A stretch of 64,000 nt of DNA, taken from Acanthococcus lagerstroemiae (Eukaryota > Arthropoda > Insecta > Hemiptera > Eriococcidae). Below the pieces are notes generated by a model. The model was given only the letters and a program-made list of their open reading frames with translations, had not been told where the DNA came from and did no database searches. A program made the translations under genes and the position numbers. The stretch covers positions 49,312,122 to 49,376,121 of the forward strand of contig CM063108.1 in assembly GCA_031841125.1 (NCBI GenBank), given 5' to 3'. This document shows, piece by piece, positions 55,974 to 64,000 of the stretch. Numbering within the stretch: the first letter of the stretch is position 1; each line of letters starts with the position of its first letter.

Positions 55974-58298
55974 GTGATTTTATAAAAAGAGGCGTCCTGT
56001 TTAAAATTCGAAAATTTTAGAAATAAGAGACACCCTACTATACACTCTACGGTGGCAACCGGAGCTGGCACTCAGATGACGGTTGATTATAAAATCTAAC
56101 TGGGCAAAGCACCATTCGCTATTTGTGAAGTAAAATACAGACTGATGGCTGGCATGATGACTGGCTTCAAATAATGACCAAGTGAATAACGGTTTTCAAC
56201 GTGATTTTATGTTTTCATGTTTAGGACAAAATCTGAGGTACCCCTGCAGGATACCAACTGTAAGCAAACACTTTGGTATTGACCAGTCTGAAGAGAAAAA
56301 ACTTGGACTAGATTGTGAGTACATTTTAGTGAGGTAATTCGAATATTTATATGTATAGCAGAGCTCCAATATCATTCTCCAACCTTCTTCTTTCACGTAA
56401 ACTTTTAAATCAGGCATGGAAGTGTATTGAATATGAGCTAGATTACTGCAAATTTACAAAGGATCAGTTTAATCAGAGAATTATCGAAAGTGATCCTAGT
56501 GCTATTGTAGCTTTGCATAGTCTGTTATTTGAATGCAAATGCATTTACAACTGCCATATAAGCGATAAATTTCGGCGAATACCTTAAACTCGTAACTACG
56601 TAATATTTGTTGTTTAATGCTTCTACAGGTATGTAAAGTGAATTCTGCGTCGGCTCTGGACGCCTAAAATGATGCAAAACGGGGATAGACGTCGAAAGTG
56701 AACGTCGTAAGAGATAAAACGGTCTAATCGAGCGTGTAATTTGAACCTACCCGAAATGAGGGAACAAAATTTACACCCCTCGTAAATACATCGAAGCGAG
56801 AACTGAAAAGCCTGGAAGGCAACCGATAAAAAGAATGCACACAGAATCTGCGTCAGCTCTTTTAGTGGAAAGCGAACAGGTACATTACGAGGTTGATGAT
56901 TGAGCAAACGAGTCGTAAAAAGCGAATACGAGGGGCAAGCAACCGGTATACTCTTCTAGCTCATGATATCCCATCGACCCGCAGACGACTTTGACACGAT
57001 TTTTTCCTTTAGCATCGAACTGGAAACTAGAAAAAGGCAATGGCAATCACACCAGATCTCGAGTAACACGCGAGTCAATACAAAAGAGCTCTCCGTTCGT
57101 TTTCGACTTCACGAAGCCGAGACATCAATTAACGAAATTGCTATACACGCTATTTGTAAAAATATACGTAGCACTTTCGCTTTCGCGAGCAGCGAAAAAC
57201 TACGAGACGAAAAGTTATACCAAATACCCGAGAGAAGCGGGGGAATTAAAAACTCAAAAGGAGAAACGCAGAATGGGAGAACGCAAAAGAGAGCGACTAA
57301 ACGTGACTTAAGTATAAAAGGCTGTTGTACGAACTATGTATAGATATATACGGGAGCTAAAAGCTGCCGAAAATACGGTATCGAAAGTTTTATATACACT
57401 TCCAGCAGCGAGATGTATAATTTTCGATGCTGTGTAGCGACAGACGATAATATCGTCGAATTACTAATAACTTGGGAAATTTTAACATCTTGTCAGTTTC
57501 TCTTCGAAGCGATATTAAATTGAAAATCAGCTTTACCCTGTTCGCTTTTCGCTTTCCTTTGGCGACCTTCGTCTATATTAACACCTATTATACGGTTCCA
57601 TCCTTTCTGCCGAGAAGGCACCTTCGTCTTCTCCGCCCCGTATATATTATACCGTGAGATACATAGCTGGGCTGAATTTTACCGTTTCGCCTTCAGGTTT
57701 TCCTTTATTGGTATTCAGAAACACGGATTTCGACCTCTCATTTCGCAGGGCGAGAAGGCGAAGACTATAAGATTTAAAGTGTATCAACTTTCACCGCTCG
57801 GTATTAGCGTCGGATTGCGAAGACGGTGAGAGGTGATACATAGGGATACCTTCTGGTTTTGTGAAATTGAATACGTCGTCGAAATTTTGAGTGTTACCTG
57901 TACAGGTGTAAGTGGTAGGTCTCCCTATTGAAGACAATTTTGACACCACATAATAGTTAATAATGAACGTGGGATTACGATGACGAGCATACTATCGTGA
58001 CAGTTCCACAGTACACGAAGTAGTTGTTGAAGAAAAAATACTATAAATATCATTATGTCTCCATAAAAGCGTGCGGTTTAACGGTAGTGGCTTATTGAGC
58101 TTCAAAACTCACCTCGCCTCTGCTTTTACTGCTACTCTTCGTGCAACATGAAATGTGAGCATCAAGGCGCTCAATTCCCTGGAACATTGGTCGAATCAGG
58201 CGCGAGAATCGCACCGCACCTTCTGACTGGTTTAGCAGAAACTGAAATCAAAGAAGTATGAAATCACTAGATTGAAATCGCACTATACAAACAAAATA
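55974..58298. other. No recognisable gene
   Basis: 56.3-56.6 kb has a 78-codon open frame without a motif. 56.6-57.8 kb is mildly CpG-rich, with a 126-codon plus frame (56963-57343) overlapping a 106-codon frame in another phase. Neither shows a domain, and overlapping phases argue for composition. No repeat shared with the rest of the window. Confidence 0.35.
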
Positions 58299-58887
58299 CA
58301 GTGAAAATGCTTATAACGAATGCCGCTTAGAAAGAACTATTGCTATTAACGATCAAACTGCTTTTTCCCGGCCAAATTCTATTTACTTCTGTGTTAAAAA
58401 ATATCGCGTACAACGAACAATCGTCGGGTACAATGAAAAGAAATTGGTGAACTTCGACGGATGGGTAACTGCTTAGAACGAACTCAGCCGATTTACTCGT
58501 ATGAACGTGAACAAGCGGCCTATAAAGGCACGCAGCTTCTTCAATTTTTCTTTCAAGTTTTAACGAGTTCACTGTATGATCTCCTAGATTTTGTTGAAGA
58601 AGAAGATTTACGTGCTGTGCGAACTATTGATACTTTTCTCCTCAAGAAATTTCCACTTCACAATTTTCGAAGCAAAGTAATATTAAAGACTAACTATATT
58701 CTAAATTATATACATATGGATGTATGTACCTTATTTTCCCAGAGCAGTTTTGGTATTACAGAGCTTGTCTTTTTTCCCTCCGGTTTGAGCGAATAGTTCG
58801 CTGTAAGCGGTTTCGGATAGCACCAACTCCAGTTACAACGAACAAATTCTTCCTTCCCTTGCAGCTAATTATAAGCGATTTCCACTG
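58299..58887 (+). mobile_element. Tigger/pogo-type element with TA duplication, deletion derivative
   Basis: The left end cagtgaaaatgcttataacg and the right end (complement) cagtggaaatcgcttataat are inverted repeats flanked by TA at 58297-58298 and 58888-58889. Inside, 58461-58796 is open and the stretch LLQFFFQVLTSSLYDLLDFV followed by EEEDLRAVRTIDTFLLKKF resembles the C-terminal tail of Tigger transposases. The helix-turn-helix and catalytic domain are gone. Its TIR differs from that at 26063, so it is a separate family. Confidence 0.85.
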
Positions 58888-58889
58888 TA

Positions 58890-59425
58890 CATACAAACAA
58901 ATCTGTGCGAGACTTTATTTATGAGAAATACCGTTAAATGGGATATCTTGGAACAGTCGGGTAACTTAGAACGCACCAGCAGACATGCGCGTGAGCCATC
59001 TAACTTTCACAGTTAAGTTAATCCCTCAAGCTCTCCACATGGTAAACATCACGTAAACATAATCGATTTTCTGTCAGTGAATAATATTTCTGACTTTTTA
59101 TTGTGGGGGGAGTCTTCACTGCCTTATGGACGAACTCACGAGTCGATTTTACTTTAGGCATATTGCCACAAAAAGAAGAAATGAAATAACGTGTAATCGA
59201 ATGATGAAACAAGAATGAACGGAGTACGTCAGTAGGTTACAAACGGATGCATGAGTAACTCATTTTTTATACTACTTGATCAGGAAGGCAATGTTTACGT
59301 TGGTGTTTTACGGACGACAAGAAGCGCCTATCATTCATGCATCGAGTGCTAACGAAACCTGCATGTAAAGTAAACGTCCCTCAAAGTAAAGCGTTTTTAC
59401 ACGAAAAAATTGCTGGCCAGTAATT
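58890..59425. other. No recognisable gene
   Basis: AT-rich. Open frames are at most 64 codons, with no domain or repeat match. The right part may be the body of the tRNA-like element that starts near 59510 on the minus strand. Confidence 0.35.
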
Positions 59426-59512
59426 TTGTATCGGGGAATCGAACCCGCGTCCATTAAAACACTTGCCTGAAATGTAGCGATCGTCTCTAACCAATCGGCC
59501 ACGAAACGAATT
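59300..59512 (-). mobile_element. tRNA-like SINE head or tRNA pseudogene
   Basis: Minus strand from about 59508 has an A box TGGCCGATTGGTTAG and, about 40 nt on, a B box GGGTTCGATTCCCCG at the usual spacing. The acceptor, D and anticodon stems do not pair, so it is not a functional tRNA. The body beyond 59428 has no match to the other SINEs in this window. The left limit is arbitrary. Confidence 0.5.
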
Positions 59513-59830
59513 ACAAAATAGCGACTTGAGAATGCATTTAAATATTCACGATGTAGCACAACTGTTACCGTTCGTTGTTAACCGTCGTTATGTTTTTGCT
59601 GGCCACTACCTGTGTATGCTGTTTATGCACGTGAACAAACTGAAGACAAGACTGTGATACTGTACTTTGTAGTAATAAACTGAGCAAATTAAATTTTTGA
59701 ATTAATTATGCACACAAAAATCATCTGTCTATAATTTAAATAAATAGAAAAAGAAAATACAGACCATGTCAGCAAAAAACATTGCCACTTCTGATCGAGT
59801 AGTATAAAAAATATCTTCCACAACAAAAGC

Positions 59831-59916
59831 CAAAAGTGAGTTTACATGACTCGGGAATCGCTCACTCGCTACACTCGTTCGCAAACTTTCCCTCGTCATG
59901 TAAACACTCACTTTTG
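59831..59916. repeat. Hairpin with about 21-bp arms
   Basis: Arms caaaagtgagtttacatgac (59831-59850) and gtcatgtaaacactcacttt plus tg (59895-59916) are near-perfect inverted repeats around a 44-nt loop. Possibly a very small MITE. No target duplication is obvious. Confidence 0.75.
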
Positions 59917-60059
59917 ACTCTTGGTGTGTAATGTACTATTTTCGGTATCTATAAGCAGTCTGAAAACTGACTGCATAATTTCATCTTCATTCTATATATT
60001 TCCACTTTCGAATATAGGCCTACACCTTTTCACACTTTACCATCATATTGTGTTGACAA

Positions 60060-60224
60060 AATAGCATACTTCGGCATTTTAGTGCACGTAAGACCACTTT
60101 CGGCATTTTCCAGCAATATAAAAGAATTTTTGCAGCCCCCTACCACCATGATTCGTGCTTATCTTTCAAAATAACTCGTCTGCCTATCAAGGACTTGACA
60201 AATGCCGAGGAATCCGGTCTCTAG
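60060..60224 (+). repeat. Right part of a ccggattcctcggca-family element
   Basis: Matches 42800-42969 in order and ends aaatgccgaggaatccggtc plus tctag, the complement of the terminus seen at 35451. The left end is not defined. Its right end abuts the LINE fragment at the SDHN codons. Confidence 0.6.
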
Positions 60225-60425
60225 TGATCACAATTTAGGAGTATTTAAATTTAAAAAGATGATTACGAAGAAAGTAAAAACAAAATGGAATTTTGGAGTT
60301 ACTGAAAGAGGTAAAGAAAAGAGAAGAATATCAAAAAGAAATAACGGAAGAACTTCGTAAATCACAGGAAGAAAATGATATTGAAGGGGAGTGGATAGCG
60401 CTAAAAATGGCACACAACGGAAAAG
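60222..60425 (+). mobile_element. LINE endonuclease end plus EN-RT linker fragment
   Basis: 60222-60260 reads SDHNLGVFKFKK, the last endonuclease motif (SDHN). After a frameshift 60295-60430 is open without a stop: ELLKEVKKREEYQKEITEEL, then RKSQEENDIEGEWIALKMA, the helical linker between endonuclease and RT in RTE-like LINEs. It stops where the foldback-associated repeat begins. Confidence 0.75.
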
Positions 60426-60512
60426 CATTTTACATGATTTTACTACTGGGTATACATGAGCTAAAATCGTAACGAAATTTAATTTAATTTAATTTTACTT
60501 TCGTCATATTGC

Positions 60513-61403
60513 AGATAGGTCTGCAGCCTTGTTATAAATTCCATGGAAATTTTTGATACTGAGAGGATGGTTAAAAGAAGTACGATACACATAGGCTCGC
60601 GTAATCGCGTATGCATGGCCCTGCACGGTCAGTCGGGTCAGTCAGTCAGTCAGAAACGTAACGCGCAAAATATAACCTTTTCTTCGTTTGGGTGCCGAAG
60701 TAACGACATGGAAATGTCAATAAGAAAAGTCATTGAGTCAGCCAGTCAGTCAGCCAATAACTCTATTTTCATCAAACTCCAGAGTAACGCTTCTTTCCGT
60801 TTCCAGCCAGGCTAGCCAGCTCGTAACGCGATTTTCGTGACGCTTTTTTTGTCACGCTCCAAAGTAAGGCTTTTTTCCGTTGTCTGCCAAAGTAAAAAAC
60901 ATGAAAATGTCAAAAAAGGGTTACTTTGGAGCACGACAAAAAGAGCGTGACAAAAATAGCGTTACAAAAATTGTGTTACGAGCTGGCTAGGCTGGCTGGC
61001 AACAGAAAAAAGCGTGACGAAAATAGCGTTACAGGTTAGTTAAGCTGACCGGCTGGGTAGGTTAGAGCTAGTTTAGGTTGGCTGCTGGATAGGCTGCGAC
61101 TGGCAACAGAAAAAAGCGTTACTCTGAAGCGTGACGAAAATAGCGTTACGGCTTGGCTGGTTAACTGGCTGGCTGGTTGACGGACTGACTGACTGACTTT
61201 TTTCTTATTGACATTTTTATATCTTTACTTCGGCACCCAAAAGTAAAAAACGTTACATTTTGCGCGTTACGTTTCTGACTGACTGAATGACTGACCGCGC
61301 AGGGCCATGCATACGCGAGCCTACGTATCGTACTTCTTCCAACCATCCCCAGTGTGATCTTCAGTATTAAACATTTCCATGGAATTAACAACAAGGCTGC
61401 AGA
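60513..61403. mobile_element. Second foldback element (about 350-bp inverted arms)
   Basis: Left arm (60513-60760) and right arm (61170-61403) are inverted copies sharing gtctgcagcc, attccatggaaat, gaagtacgata, tatgcatggccctgc, cagtcagtcagaaacgtaac and gcgcaaaat. The middle (60780-61160) contains many inverted and direct copies of gcgttac, gtgacgaaaa, cagccag and tggctgg. No transposase. The agctgg/gtcagtcagtcag microsatellite-like runs are inside the arms. Confidence 0.8.
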
Positions 61404-61940
61404 CTGCAGTTGCGTAGCAACAACATGGCTGCAGAATGTAGTTGCACAGGGCACAGCAAAGTTCAATTCTATACATGAAAATGCTCTCTCGTTGTTGCAG
61501 ATCCAACTGCAACACAATTCTCATAATCTTAATCATGACACCAGCAAGAAAAAAGTACATAACTCTGTTTTCTCTTCTCTTCTCATTTCCAATTCAGTTC
61601 ACAGTTCAGTAGTTCAGTTCAATGGGTATTGCGTGAAGCGAATCCGCATGATTTAACTCTTCATGGTCACAAGTCAGTTCACAATTCAGTTTAGTGGTCC
61701 ACATTTCCATGGAAATTTTTATAAAGGGTGGGGCAATTGACAGCATGTGTATTTGGAATCAGCGTAAAAAATTAGTTCAGGAAAGTTCGATTGCTGCATT
61801 TTGAGTTATTTTTCTAATTTTCAAATGTGAGTTTTTCAATACGCCAATTTCAAACACTCAGCATAAGTTCCATTATGATTTATTTCTTCCAGTCATCCCC
61901 CCGGCACGAAGCCAATCCGTATGATTTTTTCTTCCAGCCG

Positions 61941-62166
61941 TGTCTGGTTGGCCGAGGGGATAGCGCGCTGGTCTCGGAATCTGGAGGTTTCGGGTTCGAA
62001 CCCACGTAGCGACTCGCTACATTTCGACCTAGGCCGGTTTTTCGGCAAGAAGAGATGAGGGCTAAGACAGCCCTAACAGCATCCCTGACGTCTCTGAGGT
62101 AATGCTCGAAAGGGCGAATTCCAGGGCTCGGGTTGAGAGCAGAATTAGAAGAAAGAAAAAAAAGAG
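61941..62166 (+). mobile_element. tRNA-derived SINE, copy C
   Basis: A-box region tctggttggccgaggggata, B box GGGTTCGAACCC, body gacctaggccggtttttcgg, gacagccctaacagca and taatgctcgaaagggcgaat, and A-rich tail gaattagaagaaagaaaa. It is the copy closest to a consensus because the head lacks the extra segment of copy B. It is inserted in the repeat field at 61404-62640. Confidence 0.93.
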
Positions 62167-62392
62167 GGTATAGCGGTGTACTCAAGCGGAATTACGCCTC
62201 CCCCCCCCCCGACACAAAGCCGATCTGTATAATTTAACTTTTCATGATGACAATTTAGTTCACAATTCAGTTTCGTGGTCCACATTTCCATGGAAATTTT
62301 CATTTCTTCTAGCCATCTTCAGTATTTAATAGAAATTTCCACAGAAATTTTTTAAAATTAGGGTAGGATCTGGTCGAACTGAATTCTGCGTC

Positions 62393-62485
62393 GCCACACG
62401 TACCAAGACGAAAAGGTGAGGGGTGAGTGAAGAGGAAGCGCGTCCGGCTGTGAGGAACCTGAGATTTTCAGGTTAGAGCTGGGAT
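62393..62485 (+). mobile_element. LINE 3'-end repeat fragment
   Basis: cgtaccaagacgaaaaggtg, ggggtgagtgaagaggaagc and gcgtccggctgtg match the family copies at 45065 and 50660. Truncated on both sides. Confidence 0.75.
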
Positions 62486-62651
62486 TCAATTCAGTGGTTG
62501 ACATTTCAATTTTCTTCCAACCATGGGTGTACTTGAGCGAAAACCGTAAAACTCCCCCCCCCCGGGATACAAATCCAGTGGTTGACATTTGCTGCGCCCT
62601 GCGCGACTACAGTCTGAAGCCGTATTGTTACTGCACGAGGAAGTCGGGGAC

Positions 62652-63054
62652 CAGTGATGGAAAGAATTTGAAAAGCGAAAAGTTTTAAGCAAAAATCTTT
62701 TGAATTATTCGAATTTTTGAAAGCGAAAAGTGCAAGCAAAAAGAAAAACAGATAACGGGAAAGCGAAAAACAAAAAGTCTTATTCAATTTACTTTTTACG
62801 TAATTGGAGAGATGATTTTTAATGTGATTTTTGAATTTTATTCCATGGACTCTTGACTCTTTCCAGCCTCGTTGTTTTTGAGTTTTAACGAAAGCGAGAA
62901 GCAAAAAGTTTTAAGCCAGAAGTGTTTAAAATGTTGGAAGTGAAAAGCAAAATAAACGTTGAAAAAGGGAAAAGCCGAAAGCGCAAGTTTTCTTTTTCAA
63001 GCTCAAAAGCAAAATTGAAAAGTGGACGCGTTATTGAATCGCTTTCCATCACTG
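62652..63054. mobile_element. hAT-type non-autonomous element with 8-bp target duplication
   Basis: Perfect terminal inverted repeat cagtgatggaaag / ctttccatcactg. The flanks tcggggac (62644-62651) and tcgaggac (63055-63062) match in 7 of 8 positions. The interior is filled with aaagcgaaaagcaaaaag-type words rather than coding sequence. CAGTG ends and 8-bp duplication identify hAT. Confidence 0.9.
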
Positions 63055-63071
63055 TCGAGGACAATTATAAT

Positions 63072-63130
63072 CAATTACTGAGAAGTCGATATTAACCTCG
63101 ATTACTAAGAAATCGATATTAAAATCGAGA
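63072..63130 (+). repeat. Short tandem duplication of about 30 bp
   Basis: attactgagaagtcgatatt is followed by attactaagaaatcgatatt at a 29-30 bp interval, with shared taa-tcg flanks. It lies just outside the hAT target duplication. No other copies seen. Confidence 0.7.
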
Positions 63131-63359
63131 CATGAAATGCTCAGCCGCATCAAATTTAGTTCCGAAAAGGTAATGTCGTAGCCGAGCTTAATCCGGGATT
63201 GATCCCGAGTTTAGTCCATGCAAGTAGTCCAGTTTAGTCCCGTAACTATATAGGCGCCTGCAAGTAGGTAGTGGGCTATTCCGACAATGTACGCCGACTT
63301 CGAATCGAACATCCACGAGGCTTCCTCGAGGCTGTTGCCAAGGTGCTATACCTTCTTCA

Positions 63360-63820
63360 CAGGTTCACGGCTGTCGCTTTCATCTAGCTCAAAACTGGTG
63401 GCGGCACATTCAAAAGCTAGGCCTAACTGCAGCATACAAGGACAAAGACTCGGAAGACGACAACGTCTTTTGAAGCTGTTTTTCGGTCTGCCTTTCCTAG
63501 ATCCACGTGAAATACAGGACTGCCTCGTGGACGATTTCATAACCATTCAGCCGCAGAACACTCAGATCCAGAACTTCTGCGATTACGTGTTGGAGTATTA
63601 TATCGCAGATGATTGTAGCTTCCCACCGAGCATCTGAGCATATGGGCAGAGTTTAGTGCAACTATAACTAGAACTATAAATGCATGCGAATCATTCCAGA
63701 ATGTTTTATGCTGCCTATCACAACATTTTCAAATTGCTTCACGTCGTCCTCGAAATTCAATGTGACATTTACGGAAAATTTTCGACATACACCGTCCACA
63801 GAGGAAGTGTAACGCTGTTG
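63360..63820 (+). pseudogene. MULE (Mutator-like) transposase C-terminal remnant
   Basis: Homology runs through at least three frames. 63364-63420 reads GCRFHLAQNWWRHIQKLGL, the conserved C-R-F-H-L...WW motif near the end of the MULE DDE domain. 63460-63637 reads KLFFGLPFLDPREIQDC onward with VLEYYIADDCSFPPS. 63640-63690 reads IWAEFSATITRTINACESF, the RTTNa-ESFH-type motif. 63700-63770 reads AAYHNIFKLLHVVLEIQCD, the HPNIF...L..IQ motif. The catalytic N-terminal half is absent to the left (63070-63360 shows nothing recognisable). A dead element; TIRs not seen. Confidence 0.9.
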
Positions 63821-64000
63821 ACAATGAGTCGAGTGTAGGAGTTCTCATGACGTGGAGCGAAATAGAAGAGTTGACGCGCCTGGAATATTTAAAGCGTGTT
63901 TCCTCTAAGTTCCTCCCCCCATGCTGAAGGTGCTTTCTTTTTTCCTATTTTTTCATGACGATGCAACAGCTGGTATAACGTTCCCTACAAAATTCTATTC
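63821..64000. other. No recognisable feature at the window edge
   Basis: Nothing recognisable in the last 180 bp. A TIR for the MULE remnant, if any, would lie beyond the edge. Confidence 0.4.

Larger units (their letters stand above)
61404..62640. repeat. Repeat field of the catggaaattt/agttcagtt family
   Basis: Words ggctgcagaatgtagttgca, cttcatggtcacaa, tcagttcacaattcagttt and ggtccacatttccatggaaa recur at 61430-61720 and 62230-62350. They match 18680-19205, and the agttcagtt words match 380-1040. Two insertions interrupt the field, the SINE at 61941-62166 and a LINE-tail fragment at 62393-62485. No coding content. Confidence 0.6.

Noticed and set aside
59428..59512. Functional tRNA gene on the minus strand
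   Set aside because: A and B boxes are present, but acceptor, D and anticodon stems do not pair.

Overview
This window is eukaryotic, interspersed-repeat-dense nuclear DNA, almost certainly from an arthropod and most likely an insect. There are no operons, ribosome-binding-site-led reading frames or long open frames (the longest is 205 codons). The recognisable coding matter is all decayed transposable elements: RTE-like endonuclease/reverse-transcriptase LINEs, an RNase H-bearing LINE, Ty3/gypsy, Tc1/mariner, pogo/Tigger, hAT, PIF/Harbinger and MULE. CpG-containing, TAATTA-rich non-coding blocks alternating with AT-rich repeats are a style I associate with Hymenoptera, but that is a weak inference. 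I found no host exon, rRNA gene or intact tRNA gene. The window may be intergenic or lie inside a very long intron.

Layout. 1-3.1 kb: a duplicated repeat module with short hairpins. 6.1-7.9 kb: a foldback element split by a hAT MITE (perfect 8-bp target duplication). 8.1-8.5 kb: LINE 3' end. 11.1-11.4 kb: tRNA-like SINE head. 13.35-14.59 kb: composite hAT element, with an inverted second copy at 21.8-23.07 kb. 15.1-15.7 kb: LINE 3' end. 15.7-17.6 kb: CpG-rich non-coding DNA. 18.2 kb: 44-bp tandem hairpin array. 23.2-25.4 kb: degenerate self-complementary minisatellite. 26.06-26.92 kb: Tigger with terminal inverted repeats. 28.6-31.3 kb: decayed tandem array with higher-order periodicity near 780 bp. 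32.4-33.4 kb: LINE interrupted by a SINE. 35.45-35.92 kb: element with inverted ends. 36.07-37.85 kb: minus-strand LINE lacking its reverse-transcriptase core. 40.4-42.06 kb: LINE endonuclease split by a palindromic mariner derivative. 42.07-42.36 kb: Harbinger remnant. 43.02-43.19 kb: hAT MITE in a LINE tail. 47.2-47.95 kb: gypsy gag/protease remnant. 49.3-50.96 kb: LINE 3' half with RNase H. 52.99-53.48 kb: repeat carrying a SINE, whose empty site survives at 17.69-17.95 kb. 55.6-56 kb: small ORF with an adjacent poly(A) run. 58.3-58.9 kb: second Tigger-type element. 60.06-61.4 kb: LINE linker fragment and a second foldback. 61.4-62.6 kb: repeats with a SINE. 62.65-63.05 kb: hAT element. 63.36-63.82 kb: MULE transposase remnant.

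The elements do not work together as a pathway. They form a nested insertion record in which several target duplications and one filled/empty-site pair can be read directly. A shared 3' motif suggests that the local tRNA-derived SINE may borrow, or descend from, the tail of the local LINE family. No new cellular system could be demonstrated. The most unusual structures are the composite hAT element, the two foldbacks, the palindromic mariner, the self-complementary minisatellite and a perfect hairpin around an 11-G loop.
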